Source of the DNA: an uncultured Muribaculaceae bacterium
Lineage (GTDB): Bacteria > Bacteroidota > Bacteroidia > Bacteroidales > Muribaculaceae
DNA: 64,000 nucleotides
Reading direction: 5' to 3'
Assembly (NCBI GenBank): GCA_910578395.1
Contig: CAJTPZ010000004.1
Coordinates: 186,001-250,000 of the forward strand
The position numbers and the translations under genes are program-made. Numbering within the stretch: the first letter of the stretch is position 1; each line of letters begins with the position of its first letter. Shown in pieces: positions 17,437 to 27,937 of this stretch. The notes under the pieces were generated by a model, which was given only the letters and a program-made list of their open reading frames with translations, searched no databases and was not told the origin of the DNA.

Positions 17437-17924
17437 ACAGAAACGAGTTCGTCAGAAACGTAGAGAGTTGTCAGAAGCAGGTACGCCGGTTTCTGACAGC
17501 CCTCTGCTGCGGCGACTCGACAATGGCCGACGATATAGCGCAGGATTCTTTTGTAAAAGCTTATCTAAGCTGCGACAATCTTACGGACGATAACAAATTC
17601 ATGTCATGGATCTACAGAATCGCCTATAACACATTTATAAGCAGCCGCAGAGTATCGCACGCAACAACATTTCTCGAAGATGCAGCCAATATCGAGAGCA
17701 AAGATACCTCAGACTCGGCATTCAGATATCAGGAACTGTACAAAGCACTGGACATGCTGTCGGTAAAAGAGCGTACCTCGATCCTGCTGTTTTATATGCA
17801 TGGATATGACATAAAAGAAATCGCAAAAATAATAGATTCCACATCCGACGCTATAAAACAGCATTTGTCGCGCGGCCGGCTCCATCTAAAGAAATTACTA
17901 CAGGAAGAATGCTATGGAAGATGA
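17433..17924 (+). CDS. ECF-type RNA polymerase sigma factor
   Basis: This is a 163-residue sigma-70 family protein with only regions 2 and 4. Region 2 has ADDIAQDSFVKAYLSCDNL and KFMSWIYRIAYNTFISSRR. Region 4 has LSVKERTSILLFYMHGYDIKEIAKIIDSTSDAIKQHLSRGRLHLKKLL, with a clear helix-turn-helix. It should direct RNA polymerase to a small regulon in response to an envelope cue. The genes on both sides encode membrane proteins and overlap it (four bases upstream, 11 downstream), which fits a sigma factor held by membrane partners. Confidence 0.92.
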   Translation: MNRNEFVRNVESCQKQVRRFLTALCCGDSTMADDIAQDSFVKAYLSCDNLTDDNKFMSWIYRIAYNTFISSRRVSHATTFLEDAANIESKDTSDSAFRYQELYKALDMLSVKERTSILLFYMHGYDIKEIAKIIDSTSDAIKQHLSRGRLHLKKLLQEECYGR

Positions 17925-18321
17925 TAAATTAAAACAGATTTTCTCGGATTACGATCCACATCTGTCGCCAGATGTGATATTCATGTCGAGACTCGAACAG
18001 AATCTGCGCTCAGTCGAATTCATAAAAGAGAGAACAAATACCGCGATACGACGCAACAAAGCAGCCATGCTGATCGCATGTGCGGTCGGCTTCATCGCCG
18101 GAACAGGATTTTCTCTGGCATTCCCCTATATATCGGCATGGTTCAGATTTTTGGGAGATATAAATCTGTCGGGCTGGCAAGCTACCATACCTGTCAACGA
18201 CATAGCTACATGGGGATCGGGATGCCTGCTGACAGCGGTGCTTTCATTGGCGTCATACGACGTAGCACTCGCCGTAATTTTTAACCGCAACGACAACAGG
18301 ACGACTATTGCGAAGCCATGA
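17914..18321 (+). CDS. Probable membrane anti-sigma partner
   Basis: A 135-residue protein with a soluble, polar N-terminus (DDKLKQIFSDYDPHLSPDVIFMSRLEQNLRSVEFIKE) and two membrane helices (AAMLIACAVGFIAGTGFSLAF and GSGCLLTAVLSLASYDVALAVIF). Its start overlaps the ECF sigma gene by 11 bases. A cytosolic N-terminal domain of about 55 residues before a helix pair is the usual layout of small anti-sigma factors. No zinc-binding HxxxCxxC motif is present. The role follows from position. Its 3' end overlaps the convergent helicase gene by 17 bases. Confidence 0.6.
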   Translation: MEDDKLKQIFSDYDPHLSPDVIFMSRLEQNLRSVEFIKERTNTAIRRNKAAMLIACAVGFIAGTGFSLAFPYISAWFRFLGDINLSGWQATIPVNDIATWGSGCLLTAVLSLASYDVALAVIFNRNDNRTTIAKP

Positions 18322-21300
18322 CCGACAGCCTATGGACGACAGAAGCATCGAGATCCCAGATGAACCCACGTATACCGTTATGCCCCATGGCTGCAAGCTG
18401 ACGCATACATGAGCGCACTTTGCCACGAAGAACAGCAAGGTGCGCTTCAGTTGTATCGGCAGTACAATACTCCACAACATCGATATACCCATCGGGGCGC
18501 CATACTATGCGATCAGGGCGCCAACGCCTGATAATCGAGACATTTCCGGCAAACAATTCAGGACAAAGCATAATGCGTCCGTTGCTGTCGAACCAACCCG
18601 AAGCTTCGGGGGTCGAGGCAATGGCGTTGCTTATTGTATTGAATGCCTGAGTGGAATATGCTTTATCGAGCCTTGCCTTATGAGCCATACGCCTGACGAC
18701 TACCGAAATATCACATACGCGGCGTACAGAGCCAAGCACACGTTTAAGAAATATAAGCCGCTGAGCAGGATCGCTGAAATCACGTATATAGCGGTCATCT
18801 ATTCCTGTTATTTCAAGAATATTGTCGTTGTCGCGTGTGATATATGGAGGCATGAATGACGACTGCGGCTCTCCGGTGTCACACAAAGGGACCGTAGGCT
18901 CTCCGATTGTGAGCGTGCCAGAGGAGTCGAGCATTCCGGCAAGATTGAATTTCAGCGGAGTCTCTTCTGTCGCGGCTCCAGCACCTTTAAGCAAAGCGTC
19001 GCCAACAGTCTCATCCCTTCCACCTACAAGAGCAGTAACGACAAGTTCACGTGTCGGACGCGTGAGCGCCACATAAAGCAGGTTTATATTGTCGAGATAC
19101 TGACTGTTTACGAAATCACTGAAGCCCTGGGCGAACGCGCCGGGAAATCCAGCAAGCGCCGGGGAATTTTCAAGAGGGATATAAGGAGGCACAAGATCAG
19201 GATCTATACCCGGAATAGAGTCGGTCTTATACCAGCTATAACTACGCTTGAAAGGCGTAGATGTCTCAGTCATGCGAAAGTCGAGAAACGGAACATGGAC
19301 ACATGGAAACTCCAGGCCTTTCGCCTTGTGGATAGTGAGCACATTTATAGCATCGACATCACCCGGAATAGTGAGGCTCTGAGTGAGCCGCTTCATATCC
19401 CACCACTCGAGAAATCCACGCAGATCATTGCCATAGTGCGACACATATTCGTTGACAAGATCCATAAACCCTGTAAGGTAGATGTTGTGCACCTCTGTAT
19501 CGGACACCGGAATACCTTTGCCTTTCATCTCCTCCATAGCCTCCCTGACAATGCGCTCAGCCATAGTGATAAGGCCGGAAGCGGGTGAAGTAAGAAGACG
19601 TGTATCGGCATCGTCGTCGGCCTGTCGAGACCTCATGCGTGGCGAGCATTCCTCCACAGCCAGAGAGAGAGCCCCGGCAGGGCCGGCTCCAGAAGCAAAC
19701 AAATGCATGTGGAAACGATTGGCAAGGTGCGTGAGGTCACGCTGACCAACCGACGGCCATCGCGACTGCGAATCAGCAGCATCCGGCGAGCCTACCGATG
19801 GAGTCATAAGCATTCTGAGCCGCGCCACAAGCATCTTCACGAGAGGCGACTCTCCGACAAGAAGTGCGTCGGACGACATGACCTGCACACGCGGCAACCC
19901 CTCCCATACCGGAGTATCCATAGCATTGAGCAGGTATTTTACGGCCATTTCCCCTTCGCGCCGCTTTCTGACCAGTATGGCTATATCACGTGGCCTATAA
20001 CCGGCACGCAATTGCCTGATCACACCGTCGAGCATACGTGACATAGCGACTTCGACAAAATCAGGCATATCAGCGGAATCACTCTCTTTATTGTGAAAAG
20101 CTATGTCGACATAGCCCGGCACCCCGTCGGTGCGTCCGGCCAGTTCCTGCACCGTGTCGGCATAGACGGAAACGGAAGTGTCGGACGGCCTAAGATTGTA
20201 CACCGAAGGCAAGGCATCGAAAAGCGCATTGTTGAATTTCACAATACAGTGGGCCGAACGATAGTTCACATTCTCACCCTTTCCTGAGCCTCGGAGATCT
20301 ACCGTATATCCGCGTTTTTGAATTTCGTCGGCAACAATGTGATTTAGCAGACGGAAATCGGTGTTACGGAATCCGTAAATACTCTGTTTGCCATCGCCGA
20401 TGATAAGATTGTCTTTATCGTGGCTGAGACTTTCGAGTATGAGCGGACGCAGAATGTTCCACTGCATCATCGACGTATCCTGAAACTCATCGAGAAGGAA
20501 GTGCCGGAGCCTCAGACCGAGTCTCTCATAGATAAAGGGGGCCTCTTCCTCGCTAGCGATGATGCGCGACAGGAAGTCATTGGTATTGCTCTGCAGCACC
20601 ATGTTCTCATCGCGACAGAATTTTTCGAGATGACGGCGCATCTCTCCGAAAAGTCCGAGCGGAAACAGATTATGAAGCAGAAAATCGACACATGCGATCT
20701 GCCGCTGGTCGTCGAGATTTGCACGGCATACTCCCGCAATGCGGTCTATAAGCGCCGTGTTGCCGTAATATGGTTTATAGACACACGCCTTAGGTTCTCC
20801 AATAGCTGCCGACTCCGGTGTTTTTCCAGTAGAAAGTTTCCCCATGCTCCATGAAGTCATCGCAGTCATGAGATTGCGGCTTATTACCTTGTCGCCAAGC
20901 ATGGCAACTTCAGAAAGGAGCGCTCCGGTGCGTTGCACAAGATCTTTCCGCAGCAGCGCGAGACGTTTTCCGAGAGCCTCACGCAGTCTTATGACTCTTG
21001 TTCCTGAATCGGCGTCAAACCAACCGTCGATCTCATCGGCATGCAGCTTATAGGTCTCATTGAACAACAGCGACAGCCGCTCAGCGAGGCCGGCAAATGT
21101 CGATGTAGCACGGTTGAAAAGATTAAAAGCTTTTCCATCGGTCATCATCGACTCCATGTAAGCAAGAATCCACTCCCGAAGCCGGGCCTTGCGCCCTATG
21201 CTGGCCGCATCGCGAGAGTCGGGGAAATAGGGCGAGTTACTGTTGATTACGTCAAGCATGTCGTGAACCGCACTATCGATCGCCTCGCGCTGATTGAGCT

Positions 21301-21820
21301 GAATGCGATAATTGTCAGGAAGATTTAGCTCGCGGGCAAAAGTGCGAAGCACAGTCTGAAAAAAAGAGTCGATAGTGGATACATTGAACGATCCGAAATC
21401 GAAAAGCAGCTGCATGAGTGCGCGTCGTGCAGCACCGGATATATCGGCACTCGAAGCCGGAGCAAAAATCTCCAGCAACTTCGACATGTATGGATTACCG
21501 GTGCCGCAGTCACCGGCCGACAGAGCCGACAAAGTCTCGACAATACGGGTCTTCATCTCGGCAGTGGCCTTGTTTGTAAAAGTTACGGCAAGTATCGCCC
21601 TATGACGTGCCGGAGGCGGTGCCGATGGGTTGTTAAGCCGCCATGTCCCCGTGACACTGTCGCGCCACCCGATAAGGAGCGAGATGTAGCGCAGCGCAAG
21701 TGTGAAAGTCTTACCCGACCCGGCTGATGCCTTGTAGATAGTAATCAAAGGAGTATGTTGAGTGACACAGAAATAAACGACAATTATTAAGGCGTGCGGT
21801 ACCGATCGATATATCGGCAT
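18305..21820 (-). CDS. UvrD/RecB-like DNA helicase with decayed nuclease domain
   Basis: A 1171-residue superfamily 1 helicase. Motifs are clear: Walker A YKASAGSGKTFTLALRYI near the N-terminus, AVTFTNKATAEMKTRI, FLLDEFQDTSMMQWNIL, IGDGKQSIYGFRNTD, INVLTIHKAKGLEFPCV and LLYVALTRPTREL. It belongs to the RecB/AddA-like group that in Bacteroidetes repairs double-strand breaks with a separate nuclease partner. The C-terminal end still shows the PD-(D/E)xK outline (RPDRIVWRPDGYIDVVEYCTA), but the catalytic Lys is replaced by Cys1119. The ATG at 21820 follows cinA by seven bases. A TTG at 21748, just before the Walker block, would fit family N-termini better. Confidence 0.88.
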   Translation of the reverse strand: MPIYRSVPHALIIVVYFCVTQHTPLITIYKASAGSGKTFTLALRYISLLIGWRDSVTGTWRLNNPSAPPPARHRAILAVTFTNKATAEMKTRIVETLSALSAGDCGTGNPYMSKLLEIFAPASSADISGAARRALMQLLFDFGSFNVSTIDSFFQTVLRTFARELNLPDNYRIQLNQREAIDSAVHDMLDVINSNSPYFPDSRDAASIGRKARLREWILAYMESMMTDGKAFNLFNRATSTFAGLAERLSLLFNETYKLHADEIDGWFDADSGTRVIRLREALGKRLALLRKDLVQRTGALLSEVAMLGDKVISRNLMTAMTSWSMGKLSTGKTPESAAIGEPKACVYKPYYGNTALIDRIAGVCRANLDDQRQIACVDFLLHNLFPLGLFGEMRRHLEKFCRDENMVLQSNTNDFLSRIIASEEEAPFIYERLGLRLRHFLLDEFQDTSMMQWNILRPLILESLSHDKDNLIIGDGKQSIYGFRNTDFRLLNHIVADEIQKRGYTVDLRGSGKGENVNYRSAHCIVKFNNALFDALPSVYNLRPSDTSVSVYADTVQELAGRTDGVPGYVDIAFHNKESDSADMPDFVEVAMSRMLDGVIRQLRAGYRPRDIAILVRKRREGEMAVKYLLNAMDTPVWEGLPRVQVMSSDALLVGESPLVKMLVARLRMLMTPSVGSPDAADSQSRWPSVGQRDLTHLANRFHMHLFASGAGPAGALSLAVEECSPRMRSRQADDDADTRLLTSPASGLITMAERIVREAMEEMKGKGIPVSDTEVHNIYLTGFMDLVNEYVSHYGNDLRGFLEWWDMKRLTQSLTIPGDVDAINVLTIHKAKGLEFPCVHVPFLDFRMTETSTPFKRSYSWYKTDSIPGIDPDLVPPYIPLENSPALAGFPGAFAQGFSDFVNSQYLDNINLLYVALTRPTRELVVTALVGGRDETVGDALLKGAGAATEETPLKFNLAGMLDSSGTLTIGEPTVPLCDTGEPQSSFMPPYITRDNDNILEITGIDDRYIRDFSDPAQRLIFLKRVLGSVRRVCDISVVVRRMAHKARLDKAYSTQAFNTISNAIASTPEASGWFDSNGRIMLCPELFAGNVSIIRRWRPDRIVWRPDGYIDVVEYCTADTTEAHLAVLRGKVRSCMRQLAAMGHNGIRGFIWDLDASVVHRLSVMASQ

Positions 21821-21827
21821 ATCCCAA

Positions 21828-23072
21828 TCACAGCTTCTTTACTGCCATACAAAGCCTTATAAGCGTTGTCATGACTGTACGGTCGACAATGCGGGCGCGG
21901 TCGCCAGGAAAACGGCAACACCATGAGTGTGATCCGGCAGGAGTGAGAACACACATCCACACCGTGCCTACAGGCTTGTCCGGCGTGCCTCCGCCAGGAC
22001 CGGCAACACCGGAAGTGGCTATAGCACAGTCAGCCCCGCACAGCCTTGCCACTCCGGCAGCCATCTGCTCAACGACCGGAGCGCTGACAGCACCTTCGGT
22101 TTCAATTATCAGGGGATCGACCCCAAGCACACCGGTCTTGACGTCGTTGCTGTAGGAGACCACCGCCCCCTGCATTACGGCACTTGCCCCGGGCACCGAA
22201 GTGATTGCAGCAGAAACCGATCCACCGGTGCAACTCTCGGCTGTTGCGACCTTGAGACCGCGCGCGGCAAGCAGCTCTATAAGACAAGCCGCCGGCGTCA
22301 TATCCTTATCGGCAAAAAGATTGTCGCCGACAAGCGTGATCAGCTCCTCCCGGCACCTGTCCATCATGGCATCGAGAGCGGCACGGTCGGCGTGTGATCC
22401 GTCGAGCCGCAGGCGTATTAGTCCCGGTTGAGGAAGATAGGCAAGATGCATGTATGACGGCAGACTCTCTTCCCATGATGAAAGTCTGATAGCAAGATCG
22501 CTCTCGGTGATATCTATGGCCTGGATCACATCGCTGCGAAGAGCCACATCGGGAGCATAACGCCGCAAAAGCATGGGGAAAACTTCGGCCGTGAACATGC
22601 CGCGGGTCTCGAAAGGCACACCCGGCATCGCCACAAGAGTTTTGGTCCCTTTACTGAAAACCATTATCGGGGCTGTGCCGAGCCTGTTCTGTATAACACT
22701 GCACGACGTTGGCACAAGAGCCTGGTCGGCGGTAAGCGTGTTGAGACGTATGCCCCTTTTTCCCACTACCTCGCGCACATTGGCCTCCACCTCGGCATCA
22801 CGGTACAGTTCACCCCCAAACACATCCATCAGCGCCTGCTTGGTAATATCATCTTTTGTCGGCCCGAGACCTCCGGTGGTGAGCACAACTTCAGCACGGT
22901 CAAGAGCTTCAAGTACGGCATTGCGTATGCGGGAGTTGTCGTCGGGCACAACGTCGACATCGACAACGGTCCACCCGGCAGGACGCATAGTCCGGGCCAG
23001 AAAACCGGAATTGGTATCGGTGACCTGTCCGATCAGCAGCTCGTCACCAATGACAATAATCGAAACATTCAT
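21828..23072 (-). CDS. cinA: CinA: nicotinamide-nucleotide amidohydrolase / competence-damage protein
   Basis: The 414-residue two-domain CinA has the usual full length. The N-terminal MoaB/MogA-like domain carries VIGDELLIGQVTDTNSGFLA, EVVLTTGGLGPTKDDITKQAL and GTKTLVAMPGVPFE. The C-terminal amidohydrolase domain carries VATAESCTGGSVSAAITSVPGAS, GAVVSYSNDVK, ATSGVAGPGGGTPDKPVGTVW. It recycles NMN in pyridine nucleotide salvage and acts as an ADP-ribose pyrophosphatase in some bacteria. It overlaps tsaD by four bases and lies seven bases from the helicase gene, forming a tsaD-cinA-helicase unit. Confidence 0.95.
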   Translation of the reverse strand: MNVSIIVIGDELLIGQVTDTNSGFLARTMRPAGWTVVDVDVVPDDNSRIRNAVLEALDRAEVVLTTGGLGPTKDDITKQALMDVFGGELYRDAEVEANVREVVGKRGIRLNTLTADQALVPTSCSVIQNRLGTAPIMVFSKGTKTLVAMPGVPFETRGMFTAEVFPMLLRRYAPDVALRSDVIQAIDITESDLAIRLSSWEESLPSYMHLAYLPQPGLIRLRLDGSHADRAALDAMMDRCREELITLVGDNLFADKDMTPAACLIELLAARGLKVATAESCTGGSVSAAITSVPGASAVMQGAVVSYSNDVKTGVLGVDPLIIETEGAVSAPVVEQMAAGVARLCGADCAIATSGVAGPGGGTPDKPVGTVWMCVLTPAGSHSWCCRFPGDRARIVDRTVMTTLIRLCMAVKKL

Positions 23073-24112
23073 ATTGTGACACGGGCGTAGGGAGTCGCAC
23101 TGTAAGGGCAGAACTCGCCTTTGAGGTATTTGAAATAGCCCGCGGTGGCAACCATTGCAGCATTGTCGGTGGTGAACTCACGAGGCGGAATAAACGCCGT
23201 AATACCTTTAGCGGCACAGTAGTCGGCTACAGCCTGCCGGACACCGGAATTGGCCGATACACCACCACCGATAACGACAGTTTTCACACCGGTTTCTTTC
23301 ACTGCACGCGAGAGCTTGCCCATGAGGATTTCGATAATCGTGCGCTGCAGACTCGCCGCGAGGTCAGGCATGTTCTCTTCGACAAATCGCGGATTGAGTT
23401 TTGTCTCGTCGCGCAAGGTGTAAAGAAACGATGTTTTCAGGCCGCTGAAACTGTAGTCAAGACCGGGAATGCGCGGTTTTGCAAAGTTGAAACGGTCAGG
23501 ATCTCCTTCGGCGGCAAGCCGGTCGATATGCGGTCCGCCGGGATAAGGAAGCCCCATTACTTTCGCACATTTGTCAAAAGCCTCGCCAGCTGCATCGTCG
23601 ATGGTACGCCCGATGACCTCCATATCGAAGTAGTCGCGCACAAGTATAATCTGTGAGTTGCCTCCCGAAACCAGCAGACATAGAAAAGGAAACTCAGGCA
23701 CTACATCGGAGGTCTCTTTACGTATGAAATGGGCGAGCACATGGCCATGCAGGTGATTGACATCGACCACCGGAACCCTCAACGCAAGCGAGAGCCCTTT
23801 GGCAAATGATGTGCCCACAAGCAACGACCCCAGCAATCCGGGGCCACGTGTGAACGCTATAACCGAAAGATCGGAAACCCCGACTCCCGCATGGCGCAGA
23901 GCCGCATCAACCACCGGAACAATATTCTGCTGATGGGCGCGTGAGGCAAGCTCCGGCACAACGCCGCCATACTCCTCATGCACCTTCTGCGAGGCAATGA
24001 TATTGGAACGTAGAAGCCCGTCGACTACAACCGCAGCCGATGTGTCATCGCATGAGGACTCTATGCCGAGAACTACCACGGGTTTCTTCTTTAATGATTT
24101 ATTATCTTCCAT
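23069..24112 (-). CDS. tsaD: tRNA N6-threonylcarbamoyladenosine transferase TsaD
   Basis: A 347-residue ASKHA-fold enzyme that moves threonylcarbamoyl to A37 of ANN-decoding tRNAs, working with TsaB, TsaC and TsaE. It has VVLGIESSCDDTSAAVV, the metal-binding HQQNIVP segment (SRAHQQN), the second metal-ligand block VNHLHGHVLAHF, LLVSGGNSQIILV, GEAFDKCAKVMGLPYPGG, DYSFSGLKTSFLY and VVIGGGVSANSGVR. The first 10 residues are a Lys-rich extension. TsaE, its ATPase partner, is encoded at 59947-60390 in the same window. Confidence 0.97.
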   Translation of the reverse strand: MEDNKSLKKKPVVVLGIESSCDDTSAAVVVDGLLRSNIIASQKVHEEYGGVVPELASRAHQQNIVPVVDAALRHAGVGVSDLSVIAFTRGPGLLGSLLVGTSFAKGLSLALRVPVVDVNHLHGHVLAHFIRKETSDVVPEFPFLCLLVSGGNSQIILVRDYFDMEVIGRTIDDAAGEAFDKCAKVMGLPYPGGPHIDRLAAEGDPDRFNFAKPRIPGLDYSFSGLKTSFLYTLRDETKLNPRFVEENMPDLAASLQRTIIEILMGKLSRAVKETGVKTVVIGGGVSANSGVRQAVADYCAAKGITAFIPPREFTTDNAAMVATAGYFKYLKGEFCPYSATPYARVTI

Positions 24113-24186
24113 TTCTGAATAAGATCTAAGTGCCGAAAGCGCGGTGATTAGGCCACGCTATGACACACAAATTTAGTAAATCTTAT

Positions 24187-24194
24187 TATCTTTG
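24187..24194 (+). promoter_or_regulatory. Promoter -7 element of valS
   Basis: TATCTTTG, an exact TAnnTTTG match. Transcription should begin near 24200. This excludes an upstream in-frame ATG at 24160 as the valS start and favours 24223 or 24244. Confidence 0.6.
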
Positions 24195-24222
24195 CACTCA
24201 TCTTCGGGCAGATAAGCCCGGC

Positions 24223-26943
24223 ATGTCAAAATCAAAATCTCAAATGAGCGAATTAGCCACTAAATATGTCCCCGGGGAAGTTGAGGACAAATGGTATGCC
24301 TATTGGCTGAATCACAACTTGTTTCATTCGACACCCGATGCACGTGAGCCTTACACTGTAGTGATCCCCCCGCCAAATGTGACGGGCGTGCTTCACATGG
24401 GTCACATGCTCAACAATACAATCCAGGATATTCTGGTGCGCCGCGCCCGGATGGAAGGTAAAAACGCACTGTGGGTACCCGGAACCGACCATGCCTCGAT
24501 CTCGACTGAAACCAAAGTGATCGGCAAGCTCAAAGAGATGGGGATAAAGAAAACCGACATCACCCGAGAGGAATTTTTGCGCCACGCATGGGAATGGACC
24601 GACAAGTACGGCGGCATAATCCTTCAGCAGCTACGCAAACTCGGCGCATCGTGCGACTGGGAACGCACGGCTTTCACCATGGACGAAAAGAGGTCAAGCT
24701 CAGTGATAAAGGTATTCTGCGATCTCTATGACAAAGGTCTTATATACCGCGGACTACGCATGGTAAACTGGGACCCGGAGAACCGCACGGCCATATCGGA
24801 CGATGAGGTGTTCTACGTCGAGGAGAAAGCCAAGCTCTACTATCTGCGATACTATATTGCCGACGATGACATGAGCGGCGAAGTGACCGATGAGAGTGTG
24901 GTTCATACCGACAGCGCCGGACGGCGCTATGCAGTGGTGGCCACCACGCGTCCGGAGACGATAATGGGCGACACAGCCATGTGCATCAACCCCAAAGACC
25001 CGAAAAACACATGGCTCAAAGGCAAAAAGGTGATAGTGCCGTTGGTAGGACGCGTGATACCTGTGATCGAAGACCGTTATGTCGAGATCGATTTCGGCAC
25101 AGGCTGTCTCAAGGTAACTCCGGCACACGACAAAAACGACTACATGCTGGGCAAGACCCACAACCTCGACACGATAGACATATTCAACGAGGACGGCACT
25201 GTGAGCGAGGAATCGCCTCTGTATGTGGGCATGGACCGCTTTGCAGTGCGCGAGCAGATAGCCAAGGATCTCGAAGCTGCCGGACTAATGGAAAAGGTAG
25301 AGGACTATGTAAACAACATCGGTCTCTCGGAGCGCACCAAAGTGCCTATCGAGCCACGCCTGTCGCTGCAGTGGTTCATCAAAATGAAGCACTTTGCCGA
25401 AATATCGCTCGGCCCGGTAATGGACGACATAATCCGCTTCGTGCCAGAAAAATACAAGACCACTTACCGCCTGTGGCTTGAAAACATACAGGACTGGTGC
25501 ATCAGCCGCCAACTCTGGTGGGGACACCGCATCCCGGCTTATTTCTATGGCGAACTGGAGGCTCAGACATTCGTTGTGGCCGAGAATGTCGAACAGGCTC
25601 TCGAAAAAGCCCGCGCCGCATCAGGCAACCCTGACCTCAAAGCGGAGGATCTGCACCAGGATGAAGGCGCACTCGACACATGGTTCAGCTCGTGGCTCTG
25701 GCCTATCACACTCTTCGACGGCATCAACAATCCCGGTAACGAGGAGATAAAATACTACTATCCTACGGCTACGCTCGTTACAGGACCCGACATCATTTTC
25801 TTCTGGGTGGCCCGCATGATCATGGCCGGTTATGAGTATGTAGGAGAACGTCCTTTCGACAATGTTTACTTCACCGGCATCGTTCGCGACAAGATCGGTC
25901 GTAAGATGTCGAAAATGCTCGGTAACTCCCCCGATCCTCTCGAACTGATAGCACAGTTCGGTGCCGACGGCGTGCGCATGGGTATGCTCATGGCCGCCCC
26001 CGCAGGAAACGACATAATGTTTGACGAGAAACTCTGCGAAAACGGCCGTAATTTCTGCAATAAGATCTGGAACGCATTTAGACTGCTTCAGGGCTGGACT
26101 ATTTCCGACTCGATCACACAGCCCGAAGAATCACGTCAGGCCATCGGTTGGTTCAAAGCCCGTCTTGACGCCACAGTAGCAGAAATAGAGGACCTGTTCT
26201 CCAAGTTCCGTCTGTCGGAAGCTCTCATGGCAGTCTATCGTCTTTTCTGGGACGAGTTCTCGTCATGGTATCTCGAGATGGTGAAGCCGGCCTATGGCGA
26301 GCCGATCGACCGCGAGACAATGAACGCCACAATGGGATTCTTCGACAGCCTGCTAAGGCTCTTGCACCCGTTCATGCCGTTTATAACAGAAGAACTATGG
26401 CAGCACCTGGCCGACCGCCGTGACGGAGAGTCGATCATGTATGCCGAGATGCCGCGCTCATGCTCTACCGACAGCGACCCGCTGCTGCAGTCGATGGAGC
26501 GTGCAAAGGAAATCATCACCGCAGTGCGTGGTGTGCGTGCCTCCAAAAACCTTTCTCCGCGCGAACCCCTTGCACTTTCAGTTGTTGACGACGGCGAATG
26601 CGCTCTGCCCATGCGTAGTGTGGTAGAAAAGCTCGCCAACCTTTCGGGTGTGACATTCAACGCAGTCAAGGATGCAGCAGCCGCATCGTTTATCATCGGC
26701 ACGACTGAGTTCAATGTGCCTCTGTCGGACGCCGTCGACTCCGAAGCCGAGCTTGCAAAGCTGCGAAAAGAGCTTGAATATCAGCAGGGATTCCTCGCAT
26801 CGGTCGAGAAAAAACTTTCCAACGAACGCTTCACTGCCAAAGCTCCTCAGGCAGTCGTCGACGCCGAACGGCGCAAACAAGCCGACGCTCAGGCCAAGAT
26901 AGCATCCCTGCAGGCTTCTATCGATGCTCTTTCAGGAAAATAA
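24223..26943 (+). CDS. valS: Valyl-tRNA synthetase
   Basis: A class I synthetase of about 906 residues that charges tRNA-Val and hydrolyses mischarged threonyl-tRNA. It has [26 protein letters not shown] (HIGH box), [13 protein letters not shown], the CP1 editing domain ([26 protein letters not shown]), [28 protein letters not shown], the [18 protein letters not shown] loop (KMSKS), the anticodon domain and a C-terminal coiled coil ([25 protein letters not shown]). An ATG at 24244 ([18 protein letters not shown]) is an equally plausible start and closer to other Bacteroidetes ValS proteins. Confidence 0.96.
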   Translation: MSKSKSQMSELATKYVPGEVEDKWYAYWLNHNLFHSTPDAREPYTVVIPPPNVTGVLHMGHMLNNTIQDILVRRARMEGKNALWVPGTDHASISTETKVIGKLKEMGIKKTDITREEFLRHAWEWTDKYGGIILQQLRKLGASCDWERTAFTMDEKRSSSVIKVFCDLYDKGLIYRGLRMVNWDPENRTAISDDEVFYVEEKAKLYYLRYYIADDDMSGEVTDESVVHTDSAGRRYAVVATTRPETIMGDTAMCINPKDPKNTWLKGKKVIVPLVGRVIPVIEDRYVEIDFGTGCLKVTPAHDKNDYMLGKTHNLDTIDIFNEDGTVSEESPLYVGMDRFAVREQIAKDLEAAGLMEKVEDYVNNIGLSERTKVPIEPRLSLQWFIKMKHFAEISLGPVMDDIIRFVPEKYKTTYRLWLENIQDWCISRQLWWGHRIPAYFYGELEAQTFVVAENVEQALEKARAASGNPDLKAEDLHQDEGALDTWFSSWLWPITLFDGINNPGNEEIKYYYPTATLVTGPDIIFFWVARMIMAGYEYVGERPFDNVYFTGIVRDKIGRKMSKMLGNSPDPLELIAQFGADGVRMGMLMAAPAGNDIMFDEKLCENGRNFCNKIWNAFRLLQGWTISDSITQPEESRQAIGWFKARLDATVAEIEDLFSKFRLSEALMAVYRLFWDEFSSWYLEMVKPAYGEPIDRETMNATMGFFDSLLRLLHPFMPFITEELWQHLADRRDGESIMYAEMPRSCSTDSDPLLQSMERAKEIITAVRGVRASKNLSPREPLALSVVDDGECALPMRSVVEKLANLSGVTFNAVKDAAAASFIIGTTEFNVPLSDAVDSEAELAKLRKELEYQQGFLASVEKKLSNERFTAKAPQAVVDAERRKQADAQAKIASLQASIDALSGK

Positions 26944-26968
26944 ACGGATATCCTAAAACCTCCCCGCC

Positions 26969-27838
26969 ATGCGGCTCATCACACTTTTGGCAATCCTATG
27001 CCTCTTTCAGCCGGCGATGCGTGGCATCGTGCCTGTCGGACTCATCAAATTCCACAACGAGACGACCGACACTACCCGTATAACCGAAATGCTGATCGAG
27101 GCAGAGAATATAAGCGATCCAAACGAGCGCATAATCACTCTGGCCAAAAAATTCGACGGAGTGCCGTATGTGGCTTCGACACTTGAAAACGCCGACGGCG
27201 AGGAACAGCTGACAGTCAATCTCGACGAACTCGACTGCACCACGTTTGTCGATGTGGTACTCTCTCTGGCCTACACTGCCGGACAACACCGCTCCTCATG
27301 GCGTGACTTCACTTCCAACCTTGAATGTCTGCGTTACCGAAGCGGAGAAATGGACGGCTATCCATCCCGGCTCCATTACTTCAGCGACTGGGTAGTCGAC
27401 AACACCGCCCGAGGCAACATCAAGGAAGTGACAAACCGTTTTCCTGTCTACAAGGATGTAGTGAAATCACTGAATTTCATTACCCGCAACCGCGACAAGT
27501 ATCCAGCTCTTGCCGACTCTGTAACCTATGAGCGTGTAAAATCATTTGAAATCGGTTACCGTAATCACAGATATCCGGTTGTGGAAGCACGGCATCTTAA
27601 CTCCCGCGATACCCGCAACGCACTTAAAGATGGCGATATCGTTGCCCTGGCAACCAAAACACAAGGACTTGATGTGACTCATCTCGGTTTTATCGTAAAA
27701 GATGACAAAGGGATACCTTACCTGCTTCATGCCTCTTCGGCACAAGGAAAAGTCGTCATAGACAAAGAGCCGCTGATCGAGCGTCTGCGCCGTGACCGCT
27801 CTATTCAAGGCATACGCGTAGTGCGTCTGTCAGAATAA
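26969..27838 (+). CDS. DUF1460 amidase-like exported protein (NlpC/P60 fold)
   Basis: A 289-residue protein with a signal peptide (LITLLAILCLFQPAMRG). DUF1460 signatures are present: GVPYVASTL, NLDELDCTTFVDVVLSLAYT with the presumed catalytic Cys, RLHYFSDWVVDN, and late THLGFIV and LLHASSAQGKVVID with the presumed catalytic His. DUF1460 proteins have a papain-like NlpC/P60 fold and were proposed to be N-acetylmuramoyl-L-alanine amidases acting on cell-wall fragments in the periplasm. It starts 25 bases after valS on the same strand. Confidence 0.85.
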   Translation: MRLITLLAILCLFQPAMRGIVPVGLIKFHNETTDTTRITEMLIEAENISDPNERIITLAKKFDGVPYVASTLENADGEEQLTVNLDELDCTTFVDVVLSLAYTAGQHRSSWRDFTSNLECLRYRSGEMDGYPSRLHYFSDWVVDNTARGNIKEVTNRFPVYKDVVKSLNFITRNRDKYPALADSVTYERVKSFEIGYRNHRYPVVEARHLNSRDTRNALKDGDIVALATKTQGLDVTHLGFIVKDDKGIPYLLHASSAQGKVVIDKEPLIERLRRDRSIQGIRVVRLSE

Positions 27839-27937
27839 AGTGAAAATAGATGCCATCCCAGTTTTGCCGGCACAGGCAAATTCTTAATAAACCCGCGGAA
27901 CCCGACACAATCAGCAAGTACCGAATAATACTTCACT

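Noticed and set aside
24160-24222. Upstream start for valS at 24160
   Set aside because: The TATCTTTG promoter lies inside that extension and the extra residues do not resemble ValS.
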